Origin: Periconia sp. R9002
Lineage: Eukaryota > Ascomycota > Dothideomycetes > Pleosporales > Periconiaceae
Length of the DNA: 64,000 bases
Direction: 5' to 3'
NCBI GenBank assembly: GCA_023627715.1
Contig: JAMAHW010000001.1
Location: 1,054,001-1,118,000, forward strand
Part shown: piece by piece, positions 46,601 through 57,106 of the stretch
How the letters are laid out: every line of letters begins with the position of its first letter
Numbering within the stretch: the first letter of the stretch is position 1
Made by a program: the position numbers and the translations under genes
The notes under the pieces: model-generated
Seen by the model: the letters and a program-made list of their open reading frames with translations, nothing else
Told to the model about the DNA's origin: nothing
Database searches by the model: none

Positions 46601-46894
46601 CTAAATACCATGCATGCCGCGGAGCTGCGATCGTGCAACTTCAGGCTGCTGGCCGACGTTGTGGATATGCTACTCTCCACTATTAACAGCACCAAGGTGA
46701 CGTGGTTCACGGCGCAAGTTAGGACGGCAGTGGATACAGTGTTCCCGGCGGAAACCTGTGCGCGCCTCAGGACTAGATACCCGGCGATCTCGTGGACCCA
46801 AGGCTCAGGAGGGAGGAAAAGAGCAGCGACTACGGGGTTGGCGAGGGACACAGTCAAGACTTTGAAAACATCATCAGCTAGTTCTTCTAACTGA
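43663..46894 (+). CDS. Fungal NLR: NACHT-type STAND NTPase
   Basis: Exons 43663-44096 and 44158-46894 give 1056 aa. The N-terminus (MEPLAALGLASNIVQFVHFA ... coiled coil to about 180) is the common fungal STAND N-terminal helical domain. The NACHT NTPase follows: Walker A GKPGSGKST (about 290), Walker B FFIDGLDEY (about 405) and the downstream KICLSSRPW strand. A winged-helix region with FLHRTVMDFLKT comes next. The C-terminal 450 residues lack obvious tandem repeats apart from one ankyrin-like LLRKGADPNATVW, so the usual repeat sensor is missing or degenerate. Fungal NLRs of this kind control allorecognition and regulated cell death, or sense non-self. It lies head-to-tail against a HET-domain gene. 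The intron joint gives AGA GAT CTG in phase. Confidence 0.88.
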
Positions 46895-47722
46895 AAGACA
46901 TCAGTTATGAAATCTTCTTTAGTATAAATTCATAAGAAAGGCGTTCAATTACAGATCTAGGCTAGGGAATATACGGTGTTATGGGACAAAGCAAGGGTAC
47001 TTCAACTTTAGGAAATAATAGTCTTTTCTAGAAAGCTGATAATTAAGGGAATTATCAATACTAGCATAATTTCTACACCTTCTTATAATACTCTACAGCC
47101 TATTTAATCTTAAAAATTATAATTATTTCGGCAGATCCGAATCACCGACCAGCACGTCTCACCTCATCCACCCGCGTGGGGTATGCGGCTGTGCGGATCG
47201 CCGAAACGCTCGAAATATCAGTGCACCATTGGGAGCAGTGTCAACATTCAGCGCTTGTTTAGTCAGTCAACGCGTCCTATATTAGGTTGATCTATTATTC
47301 CGGGGCCTCAAGTTACAGGGGGTATAATGAACTTCGACTTCAGTAATGAAGGCACAGGGTGAAGCGGTACACTAGCGAGCAAAATCGGTTTCCGGATTGC
47401 AATATAATCTGCTCTCAGCGCAGGCTGTCCTTGCTAATTTACACTAACTTAAGGACTATATTTGGTAATGTAGTAAATCATAGGTCACAATAGCGAGCCC
47501 GAAGCATCAGTCTGGTGGATTTATCCTTCTCAAATCCCCTCCAAAACCTTCTCTTGCAGGATATAATGAAGTCATGATGTGTGTTCCTGTCACCCTATGT
47601 TATCGATCCTCGGAAAAATCGTGGGTCGGCCATGTTGTTTCACAAGAGGCCATTCTCTAGCTTCTGAAATCAATAGCTCGCGTATGCACCTCCTGATCCA
47701 TCCCATCGTTTACTCATACTTT
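46895..47722. other. Convergent 3' flanks of the NLR and HET genes
   Basis: AT-rich to about 47130, then mixed sequence with one ACGCGT near 47269. No gene or clear repeat recognised. Confidence 0.45.
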
Positions 47723-49417
47723 TCAAATGAGAGTTATGGTGCATTTCTTATAACGGGGCAGCAATAGCGCTTCCCCATTCATAAGTCCATGCACGTAGGA
47801 GTGCCCAACATATGTGAAATGTAACCCAGTTTTCCGAACGACGAACAAAAGCTTCATACCGTGAAACATGCAGATCCAGTCTCCAATTTCTGTTTGCTCT
47901 GGAACCCCACCAAAATAGCCTTGTTGTGTCAAACATAAACGACGATAGCGTGACCTCCGTCGAACAGCACCAACAAAATCTCTTCCCATCTGTTTCTGGA
48001 CCGAAGAACTGCTCTCGGAAAAATTACGGTAAGCCTCAAAGTATTGGCCGTAATCCTCGCCTGCCTCACTTTCATCAACAGTAATATTACCGATCATTGT
48101 CCTCCACAAGATGCTGGAGACATCCTCACCTGTCGGATACGGCTCAGCTTCTTGAACAAACTCCAGTTGCTGTTTGAGCCATGAGTCCTGTCCCGGAGCT
48201 CCGATGAATACATGATGTTGGCCGATAGGGTCGCTTTGTTGACGTATCCGGTCAACAAGACATCCCGCGATATCTAGCTTGGCCATAGACCGTACTCGAA
48301 ATTCAGGGATGGTAGATCCGCAAGCCTGGTATATGAGGTCCATTTCTAATCCTTGACTTGCAACTTGCCATGTAGACCAATCTGGAACCCATGATGGCAA
48401 ATTGAGGGTTTTTCTTCCAAAGTTGCTGTACAGGATGTGCAGACATGATGAACTCGATAAGATTTGTGTAGCAACCGCAGTATATAGTCGTTCAACTGTC
48501 CACGCATAATCCACCGGTATGTTGACAGTTTGGATATCACTCAAAAGACCGTAAAGAGAGTATATCTTGTCTTTTGGATCTGTGGCTTGAAATGGATGAA
48601 ACATTCGTAGGTACTCCAGAAAGGACAATTGCGCCTTGTCCACGAATATCCATCGGCGCAGGATCCATAATTTGATGAGGCATTCTCTTCGGTCCTGTGG
48701 ATCATCTGCCGCATTCGGCACCAGAAATGCCGGTAAGGACTTTTCGAAGCACAGTTGTATAATAGTCGGAAGCATAAACCAGTCCATCATCGTTCGTCCG
48801 CACAACATCGTGAGATTTTTATTGAGAAGAAATTCCTGAGCACACCACGATCGCGTGGACCATCCCCTCAGAATCAATTTCTTCAAAGCCAAGTACCGTG
48901 GATCAGAAAGCGGTGGAAGTCCCAGATCCGCAGGGTCATCTTCAGAATCTGGGTCAGATATATCGCCTGATTCATGTTTGCGCAACAGCTCGTACGCAAA
49001 ATCGATTGCAATGCCGCTTCCATCTTTCTCCGGACCAATGTAAGTCAAGACTCGATATGCTTTGGAGTAGATGATGCTCATTATTGATACCTGTTTTTGT
49101 CGTTCCTCAATATCGTCTTGGTTAATGCATATGCCGTCTGCCCAGACGAGTCTAGGCTTTCTTTCGTACCGGAGATCATTAAGGGCATTATGCAGAGACC
49201 TTGTTATAGGTATCTGTGTTCCATCTGTCGAGAGCATGGTGCAATCCTTCTGTGGATTGCCCCATTCATATGAAAGCGCTTCATACAAAGGGCATGAATT
49301 GAGATCCACGTGTTGTAATTGACCATAAAGAGGTGATGAGTCTGTGCCAGGAAGAAGCTGCAGCATACGAGTCTCTTGATACTGAGCTAAAGGGGAATAG
49401 CAATATCGATTGTCCAT
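47723..49417 (-). CDS. HET (heterokaryon incompatibility) domain protein
   Basis: Intron-less, 564 aa. The HET domain spans about residues 44-200 and shows the three diagnostic blocks: YEALSYEWGNP, RLVWADGICINQDDIEERQK with VSIMSIIYSKAYRVLTYIGP, and further on RGWSTRSWCAQEFLLNK (the family's W..R.W..QE). Invariant residues of the HET fold are present. The C-terminal 300 residues match the usual variable part, including ATDPKDKIYSLYGLL. HET proteins trigger cell death after fusion of genetically different hyphae, often together with STAND proteins; the neighbouring NLR fits this. The start is the first ATG; the transcript converges on the NLR. Confidence 0.93.
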   Translation of the reverse strand: MDNRYCYSPLAQYQETRMLQLLPGTDSSPLYGQLQHVDLNSCPLYEALSYEWGNPQKDCTMLSTDGTQIPITRSLHNALNDLRYERKPRLVWADGICINQDDIEERQKQVSIMSIIYSKAYRVLTYIGPEKDGSGIAIDFAYELLRKHESGDISDPDSEDDPADLGLPPLSDPRYLALKKLILRGWSTRSWCAQEFLLNKNLTMLCGRTMMDWFMLPTIIQLCFEKSLPAFLVPNAADDPQDRRECLIKLWILRRWIFVDKAQLSFLEYLRMFHPFQATDPKDKIYSLYGLLSDIQTVNIPVDYAWTVERLYTAVATQILSSSSCLHILYSNFGRKTLNLPSWVPDWSTWQVASQGLEMDLIYQACGSTIPEFRVRSMAKLDIAGCLVDRIRQQSDPIGQHHVFIGAPGQDSWLKQQLEFVQEAEPYPTGEDVSSILWRTMIGNITVDESEAGEDYGQYFEAYRNFSESSSSVQKQMGRDFVGAVRRRSRYRRLCLTQQGYFGGVPEQTEIGDWICMFHGMKLLFVVRKTGLHFTYVGHSYVHGLMNGEALLLPRYKKCTITLI

Positions 49418-50120
49418 TTGCGTTGTTACTATGTCGAAGATAATAATCGTGATTTTGCAAGGCTTTTTTCATTTGTGCAGAACAGGACATTTGCTGGAAG
49501 GTAAGCGGAATGAGTAAGCATCATGTCACATGATCAATACGTCTCCAATGCTCCTGTGCTGAATTACGGTGCTGTATATTATGCTGGCGCTAATATTAAT
49601 CACTGCAACTTTCTTGAAGTGCACTAGCACATATTAGAATTCCACTCGCGACTGTATGCTTAAGACGAATCTACGAAATGCAGAAATTCCTTTAAAATAT
49701 CTTAATCCCCACATGTTAAAGTAAAATGCGCCAAAAAAAAAGTAAAAAGAAAGATTGTGCTAGTGCTGTAGCTATAGTAAAGCATAAGTCTCAGTACTCT
49801 CCTCTAGATACTAAATGTATTAGCGTAAGGCGCTGGCAGCGGTAGCAATTCACTACCATAAGCAGGGACGGCGGCTAACCTACACTAGCTATAACCTTAC
49901 GCTAGAGGCGATAGTTTATAGATATAGCTAAGAAGAGTACTGTATACAGCAGCTGGATCAACCGTATATATCAGGATAGTAAGTATAGAATATAAGCACA
50001 ATTTTAAAAGAGAAAAAAATTCATTCATGTCTATCCACAAAAAGCGTCTCAAACGCATTCCATCCAAAAATTCCGTCCGCCTTTGTTCATCATATACCTG
50101 TACCTCTTAGCCGTAATTCT
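49418..50120. other. Intergenic DNA with an imperfect inverted repeat
   Basis: TAGCGTAAGG at 49821-49830 is answered by CCTTACGCTA at 49895-49904, enclosing 64 bp; outer CCTCTAG/CTAGAGG arms extend the symmetry imperfectly. The surrounding 49680-50000 looks like a decayed repeat. No gene. Confidence 0.5.
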
Positions 50121-50654
50121 TCAAACACGAACACGATGCTCACTCTGCATATGCGCCCCAACCCTCGCCATCACATCATCAAACCCAGGATCCACAATCC
50201 CAACATCCAACTTCTGCATCAATGCTTGTACAAGCTCACACAGCTCCCCACAGTGTACGCAATCATCAACTGGGAACGTAACCCCTCCCGCTCCGTTCTC
50301 ACCCTGGCCTTGCATCATATCATCGTCAATGTTATCATTGCCAATTGACATGTCAGTGAACATACCTTGCAGGTCCACCATGGGAGACTGAACAAGCTGG
50401 AGTTGAGACAAGATGTCTTCGAGCCCGTTTGTAGCGTCCTGCGATGAAGAAGATGTCGAGGAGGTGTTGTCTTGGATCAAAGCGTCCTGGATGGGTTTGG
50501 GGGCGTCGAGGTATTCGATGAGATTTTGCATGAATTCGGCTTCGGTCTGGCCGGTGCCGAGGAAGTTTGTAGGGTCTGTGCATGGTTGCGTCTGTGGGGT
50601 TTGGGGTTGGGTGTCGTCGCCTGCGACGGCACTGTTGTCGTTGTAGGTAGTCAT
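50121..50654 (-). CDS. Small acidic, Gln/Asp-rich protein of unknown function
   Basis: 177 aa from the ATG at 50654; the frame stays open upstream, but that part reads like a leader (low complexity, Ser/Thr/Pro). It is acidic, with Gln/Thr repeats near the N-terminus (TQPQTPQTQPC), a Ser/Thr run (NTSSTSSSSQD) and a DDCVHCGELCELVQAL segment containing a CxxCxxxC cluster. No membrane segment or signal peptide. I do not recognise the family. A real protein is suggested by biased composition and an open frame without stops. Confidence 0.5.
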   Translation of the reverse strand: MTTYNDNSAVAGDDTQPQTPQTQPCTDPTNFLGTGQTEAEFMQNLIEYLDAPKPIQDALIQDNTSSTSSSSQDATNGLEDILSQLQLVQSPMVDLQGMFTDMSIGNDNIDDDMMQGQGENGAGGVTFPVDDCVHCGELCELVQALMQKLDVGIVDPGFDDVMARVGAHMQSEHRVRV

Positions 50655-51272
50655 TTTTTTGGTTAGAGTGATTTTGTTTGGAAGTTGGTGTTGTGAGGTT
50701 TCGATTTGAGAAGGGCGAAGTGTAGTAGGGGGTGAGCTGGATTTTTTGTTTGCTGTGGAGAAATCTGGTGATATAAGTATGAACAGTGCGGGTTGCATAA
50801 TGTATAATGTGCAGCATTGTTGGTGTACAATGTGGTGATATTGAGAAAAGGCTGCGATGTTGACGCGCACAACGAGGACACGAAGTGCGTACATGCGCCA
50901 GAGAGAAAAGCTCTCTATTGGTGATGTTGATGGTGAATATATTGGCTAAACAAAATCTCCACGGAATAACCGAAAAAATTATACATTATTTCGTCGCGGG
51001 TTGAAAACATTGAGCTGATAGTATATGGAACGACATCAATGATGAGGAAATTGGTGAGAGTTAAGCTTCTGCGACAATGACTCGACAATTTCGGAGATGG
51101 ACAAAGAAAAGAAACGCGTTTTTGAGCTTGAAATTAAATGGTGACTCTCATGTGAGGGGGTGGGTGCTCCAATTGCAGATACAATTTTTGGAGGTAGCAT
51201 TCCTTCATGAGAGATAACATGCAAGTGCATTAAATTGCACAGCTCCTCTCAAAAATATTGAGCCAAAATTGG
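50655..51272. other. Intergenic DNA
   Basis: Upstream of the small acidic protein (minus) and downstream of the next minus-strand gene. No feature recognised. Confidence 0.45.
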
Positions 51273-52603
51273 CTAATCATCGTCTTCCTCAATCCACTTG
51301 ATAATCCGCTCCTTCTCTTGCAGTATAAGGACATCGTCGGGGACGGTGCGCAATGCTCCATTTATGCGACGTAGGGCGGATTGCTTGTCATCATGATGTC
51401 CACGCATACGCATGAACATGGCCCATCTATATCGTAGTTTCGCGATTTGAACAGGGGAAGGGACCCATTTGTAGTCTTCGGCCCAGAAGCCCCTACTCAT
51501 AGCATCGAGAGCCATGTTCAACGCATCTTCAGCCAAGATGCTGCGGGCTGAAAAATAGGGAGGAACCATGAACTGCTGCAAAATGACGTGGACGATGTTC
51601 AGCTTGGTAAGAAAGTATGCTTCTGAAAGACTCTGTAGGAAAGTTGGGCCACCTTTCGTTACGAGCGCAACCCACGAATTACTCTCGCGAATTTTTTCAA
51701 CCTCCGACGCGGCGTCCAGCCATATATACAAGGCCTCTTGGTATTCGTGCTTGCGGTAATGACGTGCACCGGTGTCCTTCCCTTCTACCATATCTTCGAT
51801 AATTTTATCTGGGCTTGCTACACCTGCGAGTATTGCGTCTTCGGTCACCGTTGCGAGCTCTGGGGATACCCTTCCCTGAACTGTAAAGCCTCTTAATGCT
51901 CCCATCCACTTCCGAAACGGCTGGAGCAAATATTTTTGGGTCTTTTCCGTGTAGAAGTCAGCTGGTGGGCCGCGCTTATATGGATCGATGATGACTGCCA
52001 TCTCCAAGTTCTTCGTCACGCCCTTCTGGTAGAAATCGACATCGGACAAAGCTTGGCAAAATATATCCAAGTCTCGCGCCAGCATCATGTAGCTCTCGGA
52101 TTCCCAGCGCAGTGCAGCTCCACTCAAATGCGCAAAATCCCCCAGAGTCATTTCTATCAAAGCAGCGTAGCCTTTGAACCGGTCCATAGCCACGTTATTG
52201 GTGGAGACGAAGGGAACACGCATGCCGAGCATAACCGTTCTTGTAGGGATGCCACTGTCTGATTCTATGCGCACAAAACAATTCGTCTTGACCATGGTAT
52301 CGTAAGCTTCTTGGTGTATTTGTCTACGTAACGATGCATCAGTAAGCAAGCAAAATAGCAGTGAGTTTTGGGGAAAGAAGGCAGAACCAGTCACCATATG
52401 AAAAACCCTCACCTGTTGACACATAGAAGCGAGATGTTACTCGAATGCCTGGCGCGTTCATAAAATTGATATTCTTCAATGTCAATGAGCTCCCCTTTGG
52501 ATGGCTGACCACTAAATGAACACAAGCTGAGACGATATATGTGATCACGTAGCTCGCGGGGAAGGTCCATAAAGCGGAACGGCTTGGTAGGTTCGGAACT
52601 CAT
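51273..52603 (-). CDS. Hypothetical protein with F-box-like/2EXR-type N-terminus
   Basis: Exons 52603-52413 and 52323-51273 give 413 aa. The N-terminal FRFMDLPRELRDHIYRLSL followed by ISLLCVNRQIHQEAYDTM is the short F-box-like signature common in Dothideomycete and Leotiomycete proteins. The rest is helical, with TPR-like pairs near the C-terminus (HEYQEALYIWLDAASEVEK, LAEDALNMALDAMSRGFW, RYRWAMFMRMRGHHDDKQSA). The intron (AG|GTGAGG...TACGTAG) is in phase. Two ACGCGT boxes in an inverted repeat lie about 185 bp upstream. No enzymatic motif. Adaptor or ubiquitin-ligase role is only inferred. Confidence 0.75.
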
Positions 52604-53205
52604 AATGACTTGGTTAGGAGAGGTTCAGAAAGTGGGAAAAAAGGTCCAGCAGATGTCAGTAGAGATAGGAGTGTGAAGGTTGAGAATGGTATTTGAAGGT
52701 ACATCAGATGCTTGGCGCATAGAGTCAAAAAGCCTCCTGGCCAATTAGACATTCCACAGCCTTTCCCGATCAAAAATCAAAGTTAACGCGTCCAACGCGT
52801 TGAATGCGACATCACGTGTTTTCGTGTTATGTATTCCAACACATCATAGAACTTCCATCATCATTCTCAGGTGCTAATAAAAAATAGTGTTGCCCACGTA
52901 AAGATGTCCACATACCGGCGACCCAACCTCTTCACTGCTAAAACAGCAATGTCCGACCTTATCCACGCCGCCTTCAATTATGACGCCCCATTTCAACGGA
53001 CGGCGCGGCATTTCAAAGTATCAAATTGATAAGAATGATTTTTAATCCGTTGGATACTATGACAGTGTAGAGTGTTGTAGTGCTGAACTGGAGGTGACAC
53101 CTTTCATCGCGAATTTCGCCGAGGCAGTCTTGGAAAGCGTTAATACAAAGATCGTCGTTCCGTAAGGCTCAAGCTAGCTACATGATGGCTTTCGAAACAA
53201 CATAA
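52604..53205. other. Intergenic region with MCB pair
   Basis: Holds the MCB palindrome (52785-52801) and a CACGTG at 52813-52818. A 41-codon ATG frame at 52904-53029 on the plus strand has plausible codon use but no family resemblance and was not called as a gene. Confidence 0.5.
52785..52801. promoter_or_regulatory. Palindromic pair of MCB (ACGCGT) boxes
   Basis: AACGCGTCCAACGCGTT is a perfect inverted repeat with a 3-bp centre containing two ACGCGT boxes, the MluI cell-cycle box bound by MBF (Mbp1/Swi6) in fungi. It is 182 bp upstream of the ATG at 52603. Confidence 0.55.
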
Positions 53206-54782
53206 TTACCAAATATTCCCGGTATACTCTCCTTCCAGCCCCTTCCTTATGTGTTCTTCAAGAGACATATTTCTCATTTGCCATAGATCGAGAGGAAAAG
53301 CGTCTTCTGCCCCGTAAACACCGAAATTCATAAGCCTATAGATAGTCTCCCGCATGCGCCTAGACATAGACACATGCGCGCCGTTTGTGCTGTCGGTCGG
53401 CTCCGTATACAGCGATGAGTCGGAAATTGTAACTCCCGCTTGTAAGAGCTTTGCCTCTGGTAATCTGGAACGTCTCTTAAACTCCACCAGCGCTCTGGAC
53501 TTGATCTGAGAGAAGTAATCCGAGAGTTCTATAGATTCGTTTCGTAGCCACTGGGTGCGAGATTCCAGTGAATCGAAACCTAGTGAGAACATTGAGAAAA
53601 TCAAGTCATTCCTGATGTAGCATATCTTTTTCTCGATGGATGGACACAAAAAACCGTTATGCTCACTATAGTCGGCGCTATAGTGCCGTTCCAGTAGCGA
53701 TTGTAAATAAAATGTGCCGCCGCATCCAAACTTGCAGCGGAATTCTTGCGCAAATTGGCAAGGTGTCGTAAGTAAATGCTGTTGCAAAAGGTCTTTCGTG
53801 GAGAAACAGAGACCACAAGTGAAACATTTCGTCGAAAATTTCCTCAGGTAGTTGCGGAATGATTTCAGTTGAGCCATGCAATGATCCCATATCTCTGCAG
53901 GGGAGCCCTTCACCTTAGCATTTAAGAGACAGTTGGTATCAAGTCTCGGTGCAGTGTTTGAATCACTCCCAATGGGTTCTCTCGGATGTGCCAAGCTATT
54001 TTCCTCGCTTTGCCCCGTAACTCTCGCATCTTCATCTGAGAACATGGCTGGAGTCAACGGCAAAAATTCGTGAAAATCCAATCCGTCTGTGCGCGGAATG
54101 AATCCATATAGTGGTGTCTCGCCGTCACATTCATTGGCAAGAGGATCCATTGAATAGCCTTCACTGGCCCCAAATTCCTGCTTCATACCAGTTTCCAGTT
54201 TAGATACAACATGACCGTCGGAGGGAGTCGGAGAGAGATGCTTACACAAAAGGCGTCCCCATTAAAGAGCTCATTTGACCCATACCATGAGAAAGAGTCT
54301 AGATGTGGAACTGTGGGTTCTGCTGATACTTCCTCCTCCTGCCTGGAGATATTCCTGTGAGGTGGAATTGGCCATGAACTTGTGGTATGTGCGTAAGATG
54401 TCTCGTAACTGTCCGGGGGAGTGTGATTTTGGGTCCGCTGATGTTTTTTCAGAGCATACTTTCTCGTGAAGTCCTTGTAGCAGACGCCACAATTGTATCT
54501 AGCCTCTTCTATACATATCCTCATATGGCGCTCTAAAACGCTTTTTCTTGAAAATCCTTCTCGGCATTTTGGGCAACGCTCTGGCTTTTCCCCTGTATGA
54601 GTTCGCTCATGTTCTTGTAGAATAAATTTTCTTGTATAAACTTTGTCGCATTTTGAGCATTTGAAACGTCTTCTGTGGGATGGAGGTTGGGGGGTGGGAT
54701 GCGGCTCGTTGGATGTCATTTCTAGCCCACTGCTGCGCTCGAAGCTCACGTGAATTCCAAATGAAGCCAGGGTCGCACTCAT
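53206..54782 (-). CDS. C2H2 zinc-finger protein, three tandem fingers
   Basis: Probable DNA-binding nuclear protein, 502 aa, from exons 54782-54246 and 54177-53206 (intron GTAAGC...AAGCAG, phase 0). The fingers at about 40-125 are FKCSKCDKVYTRKFILQEH..H, then CPKCREGFSRKSVLERHMRIC (C2HC variant) and YNCGVCYKDFTRKYALKKH with a wide final spacing (HQRTQNH), joined by a TGEKPERC linker. The C-terminal half has a second cysteine-rich stretch (KCFTCGLCFSTKDLLQQH, FRCKFGCGGTFYLQSLLERH) that looks like two further degenerate fingers. The domain order resembles fungal transcription factors of unknown targets. Confidence 0.85.
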
Positions 54783-56416
54783 ACTGATTTAGTTACCAGA
54801 GAGGGGTTTAAAATAACTGGTGCACGTTGAGAATATGAGAAATGGGCAGTCACGAAGGCGAGACTAAGGTCGACTAAAAACGAAGATACATCATTCTAAA
54901 ACAGGCTCAACGAAACGAGCTGTAGAGATGGGCTTCCTTACGAACAATGAATGGGCTGGCATCGATTATGCGCTGCTGTAGGTGTGACTAGCCGAACAGT
55001 GTCCTCCTCTCACCGGTCGAAGCCCGACGAATCGTGTTCGAGCTCCCGCGTATGCTGCGCATGCAGCCTTTCACTGCCAGTCCACCGCCATTTGTGTGAT
55101 ACCTAGTAATTTCTTAGCACTGCCAAATCTACGAATTTACCATGTTAGGTCTATCCCGCTTCCCCGGCCAGGCCTTCCTCCACTGCCAGCATCAATTGAC
55201 CGCTGTAGTCCGTCTGTCTCCCCGGGTATCATTCCTTCACTGCCAGGCTCATGCAGTCAGCGCACTTAAAGTACAGGGATGTTCGTGTATGCATCCAGCA
55301 CAACAGGCATCGTGGCCTTACGTTGTTCGCGTGGGATACTCAACGCTTCCACGTTTTCGCCAATCTTGCCAACCATTCTGCACTGCTCGAGATGCTGCAC
55401 ATCGGTATATACCTTACTTCACAGATGCAAGTCCATACCACGCATACCAAAACCGGTGGGCAATGCCCTGTACAAATTTCCTTGAGCATTTCTGTCGATA
55501 GATACGAAGGATGTCTGCCTTCGGTAGGATGCCCAGTCGGCTTCTCATTTCATATCCATACGTCATTGAACATTGGTGTTAGAATTTTCAGGAGTGATTT
55601 ATTGCATGCTCATAACGGGCTACATTAGGGCTTCTTTGCATTGCCACATATATTCCGTCTATTTTGTCCATTTTGTTCTACCTTCAACCTTTTTTGTATA
55701 TAATTGATCACACAAGTCGAGGGGTCGACCCTACGTAATGACATCGGTTGCGGAAGGGAACATTGCTGATTGCATATGTATGCAGGCACCGTGGCAGTAA
55801 AGGACTCCGTTCCGAAGGAAAACAGCCAGTCGGGCACGTCTGCGGATGTTTCCAAAGAAGCTGATTGGTGAGCGGCATCGCGTACTGTGTGTATGTGTGC
55901 ATGCTTCTTTCCCGTTTGGACATTCCGGGTTCCGCGCTTGTGGTGTGTGCCTGCGAGAATAATGGGCTATGCCTAGTAAAACGTCAATGTTTTCTTATTG
56001 CACTGCAACGTGACCTGCTGACGACATTGAGCATTGTGACTTTTACGTGCGATTGGCAGGCCTTAGAGGACTCGTATTCGTTACTACCGGGGACCTGGTG
56101 AATGATATGTACCCTCTCATAACGAATTTCTTTCATGCCGAAACATGCCGAACTTAGGGAGAGCCCAATGGAGGGAGTGACGGGATCATTACGGGATCAT
56201 TTCACTGCCAGTGTGGCTTGAGTCGATGCGCCATATCAACCCTGCCATGCTACCAACCCTATCGTAGGGTTTCAGCAAGGCGACTGCGGATAGACAGCAA
56301 GGAAATTAATATAAAATGGCTTGTGTCTCTGCTTTGCAACGAAATTCTCTTCGATATTTCCCAACAGCATCACTGAAAGGTCTCAACTTCAACTGAATTT
56401 CAACTTGTCCGAAACA
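54783..56416. other. Long gene-free stretch with repeated CACTGCCAG
   Basis: No supported gene in 1.6 kb. CACTGCCAG (or CACTGCCA) occurs at 55072-55080, 55118-55125, 55181-55189, 55238-55246 and 56203-56211. CGGGATCATT is tandemly duplicated at 56181-56200. ORFs in 55142-55860 lack family resemblance. Confidence 0.5.
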
Positions 56417-57106
56417 ATGCCATTTTCACTTGCGAATTGCCTGGCTTTCAGCCTCGTCTTTACGGATACACAAGCCCTACCACTTTCTGTCGGAGACAAC
56501 AGAAATATATCGCAATTTGCTCCTCTTCCGATCACTTTACAAACAAACCACACCGATTGGCAAACCATCTTAGTTGGTGCCATAGCTATCGTCGTGAGTG
56601 TCGTTGGAGCAGTGGTGCCCGTTGGCATTCACTTGATAGGTACTCGCAAGCCTCGGGTCGAGGAACAGGCGGAATTAACAAACCTCGAGGGTAACAGAGA
56701 GTAAGCCATATCTATATCTTTGCTGATATCTCATACAGTGTCTTTGCGGGATGAAGATGTCGGCAGTGCTGACAGCTTGAGTGTCGTTGTGCATCGGTCC
56801 ACGACAGCAGACATTCATTTAACCCAATGTAAGCTACCAATAGTATCTCATTCTATCCCCGATTTAAATGCTTCGCACCATGTAGTCATGGGACCAAAAC
56901 TTCGCAGAGGATATACTGACAACTCTATCCTTCCACAGCCCCGCAACCACTCTCACCCTCTTCCTGAAGGTCGCACGGCCAGTTCAACACGCATATCGCG
57001 ACCGCCGCTGCTAATTCCAGGCTCATTATATACTACCCCGGCCATGATTGATTTTTCTGAAGTGCTCAGACGATACCCAAGGCGCCCGGTTTTCTTTGTT
57101 TCCTAA
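56417..57106 (+). CDS. Small signal-peptide, single-TM hypothetical protein
   Basis: Exons 56417-56690 and 56739-57106 give 213 aa. The N-terminus looks like a signal peptide (FSLANCLAFSLVFTDTQA). A short ecto-part with an NHT sequon is followed by one strong membrane helix (ILVGAIAIVVSVVGAVVPVG), then a basic and later disordered cytosolic tail. Splicing at GAG G|GTAACA...ATACAG|TG keeps the frame open; the unspliced frame stops at 56704. The layout resembles a minimal type I membrane protein, but no family is recognised and expression is unproven. Confidence 0.4.

Noticed and set aside
52904..53029. 41-codon ORF beginning MSTYRRPNLF
   Set aside because: Too short, no homology recognised, no clear splice partner.
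55020..55060. tRNA-like B box (GTTCGAGCTC)
   Set aside because: No acceptor stem closes around it and there is no convincing A box or anticodon arm.
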